A DNA stretch of 64,000 nucleotides from Desulfovibrio piger (GCF_900116045.1 NZ_LT630450.1:2566501-2630500), one strand, 5' to 3'. Numbered from the stretch's first letter, positions 52,763 to 61,629 are shown. The notes: generated by a model not told the origin, from the sequence alone. A program made the numbers and translations.

Positions 52763-54631
52763 TCAGGAGGACTCCAGCCCTTTCAGCTTTTCGTGCAGCA
52801 GGGCGGCCCTGGCAGCCCCGATGCCGGGCAGGCGGCGCAGATCGTCCACGCCGGCGGCCCGCATGGCCTCCAGGCTGCCGAAGGTCTCCCAGAGCAGGCG
52901 CGCCGTGGCCGGGCCGATGCCGGGCAGGCGCATGAGCTCGCCGGAAAGGGCTGCCCGTCCGCGCGCCTTGCGGTGGCGGCCGATGGCGAAGCGGTGGGTG
53001 GCGTCACGCACGTTCTGCAAAAAGAGCAGCTCCGCGCAGCCTTCGCGCAGGGGCAGGGGATTGCTGCGGCCGGGCAGGAAGATGCGGTCGGCCACGTTGC
53101 CCGCGCGCCGGTCGGCATGGCCAGCCTCGTCCCGGGCCTTGGCGATGGCCGCCAGCGGGAAGAAGTCCGGCTTGCCCGCGTCGTTCAGGGCGCGTTCCAC
53201 CACGGCCAGCTGGCCGCGGCCCCCGTCGATGAGCATCAGGTCGGGCCAGGGCGGGCCGCTTTCCAGACGCCGGGCCACCCAGTCATAAAGCGTGCCGTAA
53301 TCGTCACCGCCGTCGGGCATGGCATAGGCCCGGTACTGGTCGGGGCTGGGGCGCCCCTCCTCATAGACCACCATGCCCACGCGGGTCTGGCGGCCGCCGG
53401 TATGGGACACGTCCACGCATTCGATGCGCCGGGGCGCGCCCGGCAGGTGCAGGGCCCGCGCCAGCCGCTCCAGCAGGGGCGTTTCCTCCAGTTTTTCGCG
53501 CCGCCGTGCCTCTTCGCGGGCATTGGACTGGGCCACGTCCACCAGACGGTTGTCGGCCGGGTTCTGCGGCGCCACCAGCCGCACCGGGCCGCCGCGCCGT
53601 TCGGAAAGGGCCTGTTCCAGCAGGCTGCGTTCGTCGGGAGCCCCGTCCGTGCCGCCGTCCTCCCCGTCAGTTTCCTGCACGGCTGCGGGCAGCCAGGGCA
53701 GCAGGATGCGCGGCGGCGGGGTGAGCTGCTCGTAATACTGGCCCACGAAGGAAAAGAGCAGCTCCGGCGCGTCGTCGAAGGTCAGGCCCGGCCAGTAGAA
53801 GGCCCGGCCGTCGGTCATGGCGCCGCCGCGCACGAAGACCAGCCCCAGGGCCAGGCCCCGTTCCGCCTGGAACAGCCCCAGCACGTCCATGTCGCCGCCG
53901 CCGGGCAGGACCGTGGCCTGTCGTTCCACGGTCTTTTCCACAGCGCGGATCTGGTCGCGCAGCACAGCGGCCTGTTCGAATTCCAGCGCTTCCGCGGCGG
54001 CTTCCATGCGGCTGCGCAATTCCTTGAGCAGGGGATCGGCCTTGCCCTGCAAAAGGTCGTAGACGCGGCGCACGCCTTCAAGATAGTCCTCGGCCGTGAC
54101 CAGGCCCATGCAGGGGGCCGGGCACTGCCCCATATGATGGTAGAGGCAGGGGCGCACACGGTTCTTCATGGCCCTGTCGGAACAGCGGCGCAGGGGAAAG
54201 GCCCGGTGCAGCAGCTTCCAGGTCTCGCGGGCGGCCAGCGAGGACGTGAAGGGCCCGAAATAGCGGGCCCCGTCGCGCCGGGCCTTGCGCACCACCTCCA
54301 GACGGGGGAAGGGATGCTTGATGTTCACGCGGAAGAGCACGTACTGCTTGTCGTCGCGCAGCACGATATTGTAATGGGGCCGGTATTTCTTGATGAGGCT
54401 GGCTTCCAGCAGCAGGGCTTCCTTTTCCGTGGTGGTGGTCAGGAATTCGATGCTCTGCGCATGGGCCAGCATGGCTTTGGTCTTGGCGGGCAGGCCTTCG
54501 GGGCGGAAATAGGAGAGCACGCGTCGGCGCAGGATGCGCGCCTTGCCCACATAGATGACCTGGCCCTTGCCGTCCCGGTACAGATAGACACCGGGCGAGA
54601 GCGGGATGGAAGACGGATCGGGTTTCTGCAT
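52763..54631 (-). CDS. uvrC: excinuclease ABC subunit C
   Basis: 622-residue nucleotide-excision nuclease. The GIY-YIG domain (PGVYLYRDGKGQVIYVGKA split around residue 20) makes the 3' cut. CPAPCMG and the UVR segment near residue 210 follow, then the RNase H-like domain (ECVDVSHTGGRQTRVGM, LIDGGRGQLAVV) for the 5' cut, and tandem HhH motifs (LPGIGPATARLLWETFGSLEAM). Length is normal. Confidence 0.96.
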   Translation of the reverse strand: MQKPDPSSIPLSPGVYLYRDGKGQVIYVGKARILRRRVLSYFRPEGLPAKTKAMLAHAQSIEFLTTTTEKEALLLEASLIKKYRPHYNIVLRDDKQYVLFRVNIKHPFPRLEVVRKARRDGARYFGPFTSSLAARETWKLLHRAFPLRRCSDRAMKNRVRPCLYHHMGQCPAPCMGLVTAEDYLEGVRRVYDLLQGKADPLLKELRSRMEAAAEALEFEQAAVLRDQIRAVEKTVERQATVLPGGGDMDVLGLFQAERGLALGLVFVRGGAMTDGRAFYWPGLTFDDAPELLFSFVGQYYEQLTPPPRILLPWLPAAVQETDGEDGGTDGAPDERSLLEQALSERRGGPVRLVAPQNPADNRLVDVAQSNAREEARRREKLEETPLLERLARALHLPGAPRRIECVDVSHTGGRQTRVGMVVYEEGRPSPDQYRAYAMPDGGDDYGTLYDWVARRLESGPPWPDLMLIDGGRGQLAVVERALNDAGKPDFFPLAAIAKARDEAGHADRRAGNVADRIFLPGRSNPLPLREGCAELLFLQNVRDATHRFAIGRHRKARGRAALSGELMRLPGIGPATARLLWETFGSLEAMRAAGVDDLRRLPGIGAARAALLHEKLKGLESS

Positions 54632-54731
54632 GGCCCCATGCTACAGGCGGGCGCGGGACAGGGCAAGCCGTGGCGGGATGCGGGGAGCAGGGAGGCCTCC
54701 CTCCCGCTCCCCGTTTCGCAGCGAACGTATC

Positions 54732-55853
54732 CTACGGACAGCTGATGACGCCCTCGGACCACAGGCAGCCGCCGCAGGTGGGGGCATCGTTGCCGAAGCA
54801 GTCGGTAAGGCCCTTTTCCCAGTTTTCGCACAGGCTGCACCGGTAGCAGGGCGAGAACTCGAAATTGCGCACCCGGCGGCGGAAGTCGGCATAGTCCGGG
54901 GCATCCCAGATCTCGGCCAGGCCCTGTTCCGCCAGATCGCCGAAAAAGTGGCTGCGGGTCTCGCGCTGTTTCTGGCGCCAGTAAAGGGTGGCGTTGCGCA
55001 GCAGGGACATGCAGGGGCTGACATGGCCGTCGAATTTGACGAAGGCCATGCCCTCGTCGATGAAGCGGCAGTGCCGGGCCGCCCGGCTGACGCGCTGGCC
55101 GGACAGGTAGACGCTGCACATGGAGGTGGAGAGCAGGCTGCGCAGACCTTCTTGGGCCGCCGGGTCCTGCCAGTCCATGAGCGGCAGGTGGATGCGCGGC
55201 GAGCTTTCCATGGGCGCGGGGTCGCCCAGGCCCCAGTCCACCACGTTGTTGTAGAGCACTTCCGAGGCCGTATGCTCGTCCGTGGGGATGACGTTGGAGA
55301 TGTTGACCTCGTTCACCTTGTAATAGGTGGAGAAATAGGGCAGCAGGGCCAGCTCGTGGGCATTGCTCTTCATGACCACGAAGGCCACGCCCAGGCGCAC
55401 GGTCCTGTCCAGACGGGCGCGGCGGCGGTTGAACTCCACGATATGTTCCTTGACCAGCGCCAGCTGGCTGTTGCGGCGGATCTGGGCATAGCGGCCGTCG
55501 TCCAGGGCGTCGATGGACAGCCAGAGCATGTCCAGACCGGCGTCCAGCAGCTCGGCCGTGCGCCGGGCATCCAGCAGGGTCCCGTTGCTCAGCAGTTCCA
55601 CGCGTTTGCCCAGCGCGGAGGCCGTGCGCACCATCTCCACGATGTCCGGGTGGGCCAGGGGTTCGCCCATGCCGCCGAAAAAGACGGTCTCCACGCTGTC
55701 GGGCATGGTCGTCATGGCCTTGCGGAAGGTCTCCATTCGCATGTCGCCGATGATCTCGTTCTTCCAGCTGTTGCGGAAACACATCTTGCAGCGCAGGTTG
55801 CAGCGCGCTGTGGGTTCTATATAGAGCTTTTTCAGACAGTCATCGGACGGCAT
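54732..55853 (-). CDS. radical SAM/SPASM protein
   Basis: 373 residues. The radical SAM cluster motif is CNLRCKMC at about 18-25, with the GGMGEPLAHPDI glycine motif. The C-terminal SPASM-type Cys cluster includes CMSLL, CYRCSLCENW, CFGNDAPTCGGC and a closing CP. The opening KLYIEPTARCNLRCKMCFRNSW resembles maturases for tungsten aldehyde oxidoreductases, but no such partner is in the window, so the substrate is unknown. It lies upstream of uvrC on the same strand, about 100 bases away. Confidence 0.8.
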   Translation of the reverse strand: MPSDDCLKKLYIEPTARCNLRCKMCFRNSWKNEIIGDMRMETFRKAMTTMPDSVETVFFGGMGEPLAHPDIVEMVRTASALGKRVELLSNGTLLDARRTAELLDAGLDMLWLSIDALDDGRYAQIRRNSQLALVKEHIVEFNRRRARLDRTVRLGVAFVVMKSNAHELALLPYFSTYYKVNEVNISNVIPTDEHTASEVLYNNVVDWGLGDPAPMESSPRIHLPLMDWQDPAAQEGLRSLLSTSMCSVYLSGQRVSRAARHCRFIDEGMAFVKFDGHVSPCMSLLRNATLYWRQKQRETRSHFFGDLAEQGLAEIWDAPDYADFRRRVRNFEFSPCYRCSLCENWEKGLTDCFGNDAPTCGGCLWSEGVISCP

Positions 55854-56342
55854 GGACTTCTCCTGCTGTGCGCGGGCCGGGAGGCGGGCGCCGGTTGGGC
55901 GACGGTCTTTTCCTCATAGCACAGTCCGGGCAAAAGGTCGATGCGGCGCCTCCCGGGACACCGCTGATGCGCCTTCCGGCATGGGCGGAGGCCATGCCGG
56001 GGCGGGGACATGCCGCAGGGCTGTCGCATCCTCCGGCCAGCCCTGGCCGCAGGCACGGCGTGCGGCGGGAGGCGCACCATGATCGCCGGACAGGGGGAAC
56101 TGCCGCCATCGTCGTGTCCGCGGATGTCCCGCCCCTCCTGCCCTGCGGGGCGTGCCGTCAGCCCCTGCCGGTCTCCGGCCCTGATGCCTGGGGCCTGACG
56201 GCGCAGGCATCATCACGGGCGGCATCCCGCCGGATGGCGGAGGAAGGGCCCTTCTTTGACTTGCCGCCGGAGGCAAAGCCCTGTAAGAGCCATGACGGCG
56301 GCAGGGGCATGGCCCCGTGCCGGGGCGAGAAAGGAGGATGCC
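55854..56342. other. intergenic region, no gene seen
   Basis: GC-rich spacer between the divergent radical SAM and TSUP genes. Several short frames are open on both strands but have no ribosome site or similarity. Confidence 0.5.
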
Positions 56343-57080
56343 ATGCCCGATGCTCTTGATATCTTTGTCTTTGTCTGCTGGTTCGCCGGTGGTTTCGTCT
56401 CCGGTGTCAGCGGCATCGGCGGCACCATGTTCGCCTTTCCCTTCCTGGCGCTGGCCATCCCCATGCATGCCCTCATCCCCCTGAGCTGCCTGGTCTGTTT
56501 TTTCAAGGATGCCTGCATGATCGCCATGCATGTGCGCTTCTGCCGCTTCGACGCCATGCCCTGGCTGCTGCTGGGCGCGGTGCCCGGCTCCTTTGCGGGC
56601 GTCTATCTGCTGCAGATCTGTTCCGGCGCCGTCCTGCAGGGCATCGTGGGCATCCTCCTTCTGTTCTTCGTGTACTGGCAGCTCTGTGTGCATGGCGGGC
56701 GCGGCGGCGGGGCCCGCCTGCAGCCGGTGGGCGTGGCCTGCGGCTTCGGCGCCGGTCTGCTGGGCACGGGCATCGCTCTGGACGGGCCGCCCATGGCCGC
56801 CTTTGGCCTGGCCGTGGGCTGGGAACCGCGCGTCTTCCTGGGCACGGTGAGCGTTTTTTTCATGCTGCGCGGCATCATCACCCTGGTGCTGCAATGGTGG
56901 CACGGCTTCTTCACGCCCGAGGTGCTGGGCATGGCCCTGTACGGGACGCCCGGCGTGATGCTGGGCAGCCTGGCGGCCTTCCCCGTGGTCAGGCGCATCA
57001 ACGTGCTCCTGTTCCGCCGTGTCCTGCTGGGCATCATCGCCATTTGCGGCGTGGTCTGCCTGGTGCGCTCCATCTGGTAG
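56343..57080 (+). CDS. TauE/SafE (TSUP) family permease
   Basis: 245 residues with about eight membrane helices. FAGGFVSGVSGIGGTMFAFPFL and its repeat GFGAGLLGTGIALDGPPMAAF are the duplicated TSUP motif. The family moves sulfonates, sulfite or other small anions across the inner membrane. AAAGGAGGATGCC precedes the ATG at 56343; the frame is open further upstream. It may export sulfite or import a sulfonate, which would suit the nearby lyase locus, but it is outside that operon. Confidence 0.85.
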   Translation: MPDALDIFVFVCWFAGGFVSGVSGIGGTMFAFPFLALAIPMHALIPLSCLVCFFKDACMIAMHVRFCRFDAMPWLLLGAVPGSFAGVYLLQICSGAVLQGIVGILLLFFVYWQLCVHGGRGGGARLQPVGVACGFGAGLLGTGIALDGPPMAAFGLAVGWEPRVFLGTVSVFFMLRGIITLVLQWWHGFFTPEVLGMALYGTPGVMLGSLAAFPVVRRINVLLFRRVLLGIIAICGVVCLVRSIW

Positions 57081-57190
57081 GCGGCCGGGCAGCGGGGACG
57101 GGGCGCGACGGGGCGTTGGCCGCGCGGTCTGTCGTCGCATCAGGGGGCTGGGAGGCCCTCAAAAAAATTTTCAGATCGCAAAATTTTTGC

Positions 57191-57219
57191 TTGACCTCCG
57201 GCGGCATTTCCCATACATA
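57191..57219 (+). promoter_or_regulatory. sigma-70 promoter of tRNA-Glu
   Basis: TTGACC, 17-base spacer, TACATA, with an upstream GCAAAATTTTTGC tract, fifteen bases before the tRNA. Confidence 0.75.
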
Positions 57220-57234
57220 GAACGAGTTCGATGC

Positions 57235-57311
57235 GTCCCCATCGTCTAGCCGGCCCAGGACAACGGCCTTTCACGCCGTCAACGGCGGTTCAAATCCGCC
57301 TGGGGACGCCA
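57235..57311 (+). tRNA. tRNA-Glu (TTC)
   Basis: Acceptor GTCCCCA/TGGGGAC, anticodon arm ACGGC-CTTTCAC-GCCGT, T arm GGCGG-TTCAAAT-CCGCC, discriminator G, encoded CCA. The integrase gene begins 64 bases downstream, pointing toward it. Confidence 0.95.
57280..57311 (+). other. presumed attL of the integrative element
   Basis: The 3' part of tRNA-Glu is followed immediately by the element's integrase gene, without the tRNA terminator. Tyrosine integrases commonly recombine at this part of a tRNA gene. The exact core cannot be fixed because the other end is outside the window. Confidence 0.5.
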
Positions 57312-57342
57312 AAAATTTCAATAGGCTACAGCAGCTCAGTTT

Positions 57343-57367
57343 TTGGGTTACAAAAATTGGGTTACAA
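57343..57367 (+). repeat. tandem TTGGGTTACAA repeats beside the integrase
   Basis: Two exact 11-base copies (57343-57353, 57357-57367) between attL and the integrase stop, placed where arm-type integrase sites are found. Confidence 0.45.
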
Positions 57368-57374
57368 TTTTTCC

Positions 57375-58463
57375 TCAGGAGACCTTCTCTTGAGGAATTT
57401 TTGTTTTAAGCAGGTCTTCCACTACCTGCCCGATGCCGCTGCCTCCCAGAGCTGAAAGAATTTCGCTCTGGTCCGTGTACAGCCCCGCGCTCTTCGTATA
57501 ACGATCCGTGGTGGTCGCCCGATAATGTCCCATGAGAACCTGGGCGGCATTCAGACCTGAACTCACGAACGTGATGGCTGCACTTTTATGCCGGATGGCA
57601 TGAAAACCGAAGGGCTTCACATGGGCCTTCCGGCAGAGACGCTCCATGAAGTGAATGCGCTGGGTGAACGGCTGCCCCAGAAACGTGTCGTTCTGAAGCT
57701 GCATGAACACATTGTCCACCTTGCAGGGGCGGGCATCCCACCACCACTTGAGCGCCTTGACCAGTTCCGGGTGCATTCGGAGCCAGCGCACCCGTTCCAT
57801 TCCATTCCCCGACTTGTTGTCGGTCAGTCTGATTTTTTCCTTCTGAAGGTCCACATCGCTCCACGTCAGCCGGAAGATTTCGCTTCTGCGTCCTCCCGTG
57901 AAGTACAGGGTTAGCAGCATGACCAGGTCCTGCCCTTCCGCCTGCTGAAACACCTTGATGACATCACTTTCCGGTGGAACATAGCGCTCGCCGTGCTTTA
58001 CGGGAAATGGCTTCACCTTCAGAAATGGTGGTGCCACCTGTGGAAATCCCTCAAGGAAGTCGGAACCCCAGTTCCATGCAGCCAGCAGATTCTTACGGTA
58101 CTTGTTGGCGACGTTTGCCCCTCGTTCATCCTTGATTCTGGAAAGAAACTCATAGGCTCTTGCCGAAGTGATTTCCGCGATGTCATGGATGCCCTTTTTG
58201 CCGCAGTAGGCGAAAAAGTCCTTCGTCACCAGCTTCTTTTCCACATAGGTCTGTCGGCTCATCGTTCGCTGAACATGGGTAAGATAACTATCTCCCCACG
58301 CCATAAGCAGTTCTAATGCCGTGGGGATCGTCATCTCTTCCCGTGCGAGTCTTTTTTGCTCTTCCTCCCATTCTTTTGCGGCCCGCCATTCCGGGCCATG
58401 CTTTTTCCCTGCCGGGAACATTTTGCAGGCTATCTGCCTGCCGTTCACGATGACTCTCGCCAT
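57375..58463 (-). CDS. int: tyrosine-type site-specific integrase
   Basis: 362 residues. An N-terminal SAM-like core-binding domain (about 65-160) is followed by the catalytic domain with TGGRRSEIFRL (Arg), HAIRHKS (His-x2-Arg), MGHYRATTTDRY (His and the nucleophilic Tyr). All catalytic residues are present. It should integrate the element into tRNA-Glu. I start at MARVIVNGRQ; ATGs further upstream extend it into the excisionase-like gene, so the true start is unsure. Confidence 0.88.
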   Translation of the reverse strand: MARVIVNGRQIACKMFPAGKKHGPEWRAAKEWEEEQKRLAREEMTIPTALELLMAWGDSYLTHVQRTMSRQTYVEKKLVTKDFFAYCGKKGIHDIAEITSARAYEFLSRIKDERGANVANKYRKNLLAAWNWGSDFLEGFPQVAPPFLKVKPFPVKHGERYVPPESDVIKVFQQAEGQDLVMLLTLYFTGGRRSEIFRLTWSDVDLQKEKIRLTDNKSGNGMERVRWLRMHPELVKALKWWWDARPCKVDNVFMQLQNDTFLGQPFTQRIHFMERLCRKAHVKPFGFHAIRHKSAAITFVSSGLNAAQVLMGHYRATTTDRYTKSAGLYTDQSEILSALGGSGIGQVVEDLLKTKIPQEKVS

Positions 58464-58659
58464 CCAACAATTTCCTTTGTCCGGTCTCAACGTCGGCATT
58501 GCTGAAATACTCCAACACCGTGCCCCATCGAAACCTCCAGCGGTATCCAATGCGCCTGCCGCCTAAGGCAAAGGCTACTTCTTTTACCGTTCTGGGGTCA
58601 AGGCGTAACTCCTGGGCCACTTCTTTCAAGGTTAGAATTTTGTTCTCATCGTGCGCCAT
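58288..58659 (-). CDS. excisionase-like helix-turn-helix protein
   Basis: 123 residues from MAHDENKILTLKEVAQELRLDPRTVKEVAFALGG split into a MerR/Xis-type winged HTH, with a second part YRWRFRWGTVLEYF. AlpA/excisionase-type proteins set the direction of recombination. The last 60 residues are read in the same DNA as the integrase start in another frame. Either the genes overlap by about 175 bases or the functional protein is shorter. GGAG precedes the ATG. Confidence 0.65.
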   Translation of the reverse strand: MAHDENKILTLKEVAQELRLDPRTVKEVAFALGGRRIGYRWRFRWGTVLEYFSNADVETGQRKLLDGESHRERQADSLQNVPGREKAWPGMAGRKRMGGRAKKTRTGRDDDPHGIRTAYGVGR

Positions 58660-58731
58660 TATCAGGCTCCATTGAACTAATTCAGTATTTTTATTATAAT
58701 CTTCAGATAACAAGTCACTCTCTGACTAAGG

Positions 58732-59149
58732 TTAGTCATCCTGGTTTGTATTTAGACTATTGTTTGCATAACATTTTGAAATGAGTTCGATTATTGTTTT
58801 GCAATCATTATCTAAAAGCATTTTTTCTTTATGTCTTCTTACAGCACTTTTACTTATACCCAAGTGGTTACTTATCTGTTTTCCGCTCCATCCTTGCATA
58901 ATAAATTTAAAAATTTCTTCTCCTCTTGGAGAAAGCTTGATTATGGTACAATCAATGCTTATTCCACCACTAACAATATATAATAATTCTATGCTACTAT
59001 GTGCATTCAGGCGTTTTCTTGCATTTGCTAAGTGTAAATACACTATTTCGCGAGCTAGAGACAACTCATCTGCTATTTTTTTTGGGTTTCATACCTTTGA
59101 ACATAAGCTGAATGATTTTTTGTTGCATAGGTGTTAGTTGGTGAAGCAT
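58732..59149 (-). pseudogene. LuxR-type tandem HTH regulator, frameshifted at an A8 tract
   Basis: A frame with a strong AGGAGG site starts at 59149 (MLHQLTPMQQKIIQLMF) but stops after about 27 codons. Reading on in the next frame across an eight-A run (59076-59083) gives one 138-residue protein with two LuxR-like HTHs: KPKKIADELSLAREIVYLHL and SGKQISNHLGISKSAVRRHK. So either one extra A has broken the gene, or slippage on the A run produces full protein. The downstream part alone (58732-59064) holds the second HTH. The DNA is AT-rich. Its target is unknown. Confidence 0.65.
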
Positions 59150-59333
59150 GGTTCCTCCTGCCCTTTATAGAAAACAAAAGATGGGTATAACTTCTGGATA
59201 CCATCAAAAAAATTGAGTGGGCAGTGGCCAAATTATATAAATGGGTAGGAGAGCCTAAAAAAATACGGAAGCATGAATGACATGCGTTCCGCACACCTAT
59301 TATGGAGGAAGGGGCAAAATTTACTTAAAAAAT
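59150..59333. other. AT-rich spacer, no gene seen
   Basis: Upstream region of the LuxR-type gene up to the left end of the IS1595-like element. Confidence 0.4.
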
Positions 59334-59342
59334 GGGGCTGTC

Positions 59343-59346
59343 CTAG
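59343..59346. repeat. CTAG target duplication, left copy
   Basis: CTAG abuts the left inverted repeat; the same CTAG abuts the right one at 60190-60193, as for IS5-family insertion. Confidence 0.8.
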
Positions 59347-60189
59347 GTAGTGTCTACACGAGATTTATATTATGAGGAGTGCATCAATTCTGCAAGGATG
59401 TGCTTATGACGAATCCTCAACGCCGCCATGACATTTCGGATGCTGCGTGGGCCTTATTGGAACCTCATCTACCTGGGCAAAGCGGGCAATGGGGAGGTGT
59501 AGCAAAGGATAATCGCCTCTTTATCAATGCCGTCTTCTGGATATTGCGTACTGGTGCGCCGTGGCGAGACCTGCCACCGGAATATGGCAAATGGGGAACC
59601 GTTCATCAACGCTTTATTCGTTGGCGAGACAAACGAGTATGGGAAAAACTCCTTGAAATATTGATTGATGAGCCAGATTTTGAATGGTTGATGATCGATG
59701 CCAGCCATTGCAAAGTCCACCCCCATGCGGCAGGGGCTAGAGGCGGTAATCAGGGTATGGGCCGCACAAAAGGGGGCTCAACAGTAAAATACACCTGGCC
59801 GTGGATGCGCATGGTATGCCGGTCAGAGTTGCTGTTACAGCTGGTACCACAGCGGATTGCACACAAGCCGTAGCCTTGATTGACGGTATTACCGCTCAAT
59901 GTTTGTTGGCGGATCGCGGATATGACAGCAATGAGCTCATAGATAAAGCAACTGAGACTGGTTGCGAAATTGTTATTCCCCCCAAAAGGAATCGTAAGAC
60001 GCAACGTTGGTATGATAAGAGCCTCTATCGAGTGAGGCACTTGGTGGAGAATGCTTTTCTCCATCTCAAACGGTGGCGCGGTATCGCTACAAGATATGCG
60101 AAGATGCTCACTTCATTTGAGGCTGCTGCACAAATACGCTGTATAGCGATATGGCTTAAGGTATTAACTTAAACTCGTGTAGACACTAT
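59347..60189 (+). mobile_element. complete IS5-family insertion sequence (IS427-like), 843 bp
   Basis: Terminal inverted repeats agree over TAGTGTCTACACGAG on both ends, with only the outermost base differing. CTAG duplications flank it. One transposase lies in two overlapping frames. Confidence 0.88.
59406..60172 (+). CDS. IS5-family transposase made by -1 frameshifting
   Basis: The first frame (59406-59873) encodes the N-terminal domain RRHDISDAAWALLEPHLPGQ up to the first catalytic Asp (MIDASHCKVH). The second frame (into 60172) has HLAVDAHGMPVRV, LADRGYDSNEL and the Tyr/Arg/Glu region VRHLVENAFLHLKRWR. A slippery A-AAA-GGG at 59768-59774 lets a -1 shift join them as TKRGLNSKIHLAVD, typical of this IS group. 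All DDE residues are available in the fusion. Confidence 0.8.
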
Positions 60190-60220
60190 CTAGCTAAGAA
60201 AAAAGAGCTCGGATAACGCC

Positions 60221-60478
60221 ATGTATGAAAGACGCAGCAGACTAAATAATCGGCAACAGTCCGAACTCATAAAATTTTTTGTGGCTGGTACCACGGCAAG
60301 GGCTGCCGGAGAGATGGCAGGAGTAAACCGTAACACAGCCACGTCCTATTTCATGCGTTTGCGCCGTCTTATTGCTTCACATCTCCCCAGTTATCGGCTG
60401 TCCGGTGAAATAGAAGCCGATGAGAGTTACTTTGGAGGTATCGGGAGATGTTTGCTCAAATGGAGGCCGACGGCGTGA
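60221..60478 (+). pseudogene. IS1595-family transposase, N-terminal fragment
   Basis: 85 residues. RRSRLNNRQQSELIKFF, the HTH AAGEMAGVNRNTATSYF, and GEIEADESYFGG with the first catalytic Asp-Glu are ISXO2-type. The frame then runs into unrelated sequence and stops; the rest of the catalytic domain is missing. Confidence 0.75.
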
Positions 60479-60605
60479 TCTCCACCCGTGGCATCAAGGA
60501 GGATGCCTTTCGATACGGTGAGTTGGTCTTTGATGTAAACTCCGCTTACTTCTACAATCACGGCGGGTATGACTTCGCAAAACAATTTTACACCGAAGCC
60601 TATAA

Positions 60606-61493
60606 GAGAATGTCCGGCATACATATTGCTATACCAGTTTTCTCCAAAGGATACAGGCCAAAGCAAGGTAAAGTAGTCCCATAAAATTGACGAGGTAACA
60701 ACAGTAGCGAGTGCGCAAGCTCCGAAAACTCTTCAACCAGGCGAATGTCCGCTCTACTACCCAGCGGCGGGCAGGAGTCCTCCAGCGGTCCCGAACTTCT
60801 TCCCCCCGGCTGCGGATATGCTCCTCAAATCCGTTTACGTAGACTTCTTCGCTGACTCGCGGGTAGTCATAGCCCTTGTCCAGACAGAGATGGCGTACGG
60901 CAGACCCCAGAAACCAGCCGCCCATTTCCCGGGAGTTCTTCAGCGTCGCTTCTATCAGGCGGCTGTCATGAACATTGGCACCTGTGACTGTCACTCCCAG
61001 AGGAATACCCTGACCATCCACATGGAGATGTATCTTGCCGCCGCTTCGGCCCCTGTCCGTCGGGTTGCGTCCAAGGCCCTCAGTCGCTGATTTTTTGAGA
61101 GCGCGTCGGGGCTTGCAGCAAGGTGCCGTCCATAGCCTGCCATTGGGCGTCGACGCCGACCTTTTCCCCATATTCAGCAAGAAGGATGCGAAAAATCTCC
61201 GCCATGATGCCGGCTTTGTTCCATCGCTGGAAGTGCTCGTGGACAGAGCTTTTTGATCCATAGCAGGCGGGAAGCATGGCCCATTGGCATCCTGTCCGGC
61301 ATTTGTAGAGGATTCCTGCCAGAACCGTGCGCTGCGCAAGCGGTTTGCTGCCGCCGCTTCTTTTTCGTTTGAACGGGGCAAGGAGAGGCTCGATACGTTC
61401 CCACAGCTCATCAGGCACATCACGAAAATCTGTTTGTTTCATGGGACGAGATTACCACACCTTTTAAAATCAAAAAACATGCCGGACATCCTC
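60606..61493 (-). mobile_element. IS5-family insertion sequence (IS1031-like), 888 bp
   Basis: Inverted repeats GAGAATGTCCGGCAT (left) and GAGGATGTCCGGCAT (right, reversed) with one mismatch, flanked by TAA duplications at 60603-60605 and 61494-61496, the TNA target of this group. Confidence 0.85.
60629..61442 (-). CDS. IS5-family transposase, two frames (frameshift at an A6 tract)
   Basis: The first frame (61442-61080) encodes DVPDELWERIEPLLAPFKRK through MDGTLLQAPTRSQK. It ends just after six A residues (minus strand, 61091-61096). The second frame carries GLGRNPTDRGRSGGKIH, LCLDKGYDYP and RRWVVERTFAWLKSFRSLRTRY to the stop at 60629. Removing one A would fuse the two. Either slippage or a disabling insertion; the other catalytic parts are intact. 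Confidence 0.75.
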
Positions 61494-61629
61494 TAAACCA
61501 CCAGAGAAAACAACAACCCTGCTACCCCCCGTTATCACCACCGATAACAATTTGATAACAGCCCATCGTATAGGGCTGGATAATATGGACACATCAAATA
61601 ATCAAAAAAATGAGGTATCAAATTTATGA

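Larger units (their letters stand above)
59334..60478 (+). mobile_element. truncated IS1595/ISXO2-like element interrupted by an IS5-type element
   Basis: The probable left end GGGGCTGTCCTAG begins at 59334 and continues, after removal of the inserted IS (59347-60193), into the leader of an ISXO2-type transposase. The coding part is cut short near 60450, and I see no right end. Confidence 0.55.
60448..61629 (+). pseudogene. unknown coding remnant split by an IS insertion
   Basis: The frame 60448-60605 (MFAQMEADGVISTRGIKED..., ending TEAY) is cut by the IS at 60606-61493. Removing the IS and one TAA copy joins it in frame to 61497-61629 (KPPEKTTTLLPP...EVSNL, stop), giving about 96 residues. 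The join being open supports a real former gene. No family is recognised; the start may belong to a longer gene removed with the IS1595 right half. Confidence 0.5.

Noticed and set aside
57281..57311. A second att copy within the window
   Set aside because: I found no repeat of the tRNA-Glu 3' end between 57312 and 64000; the element extends beyond the window.
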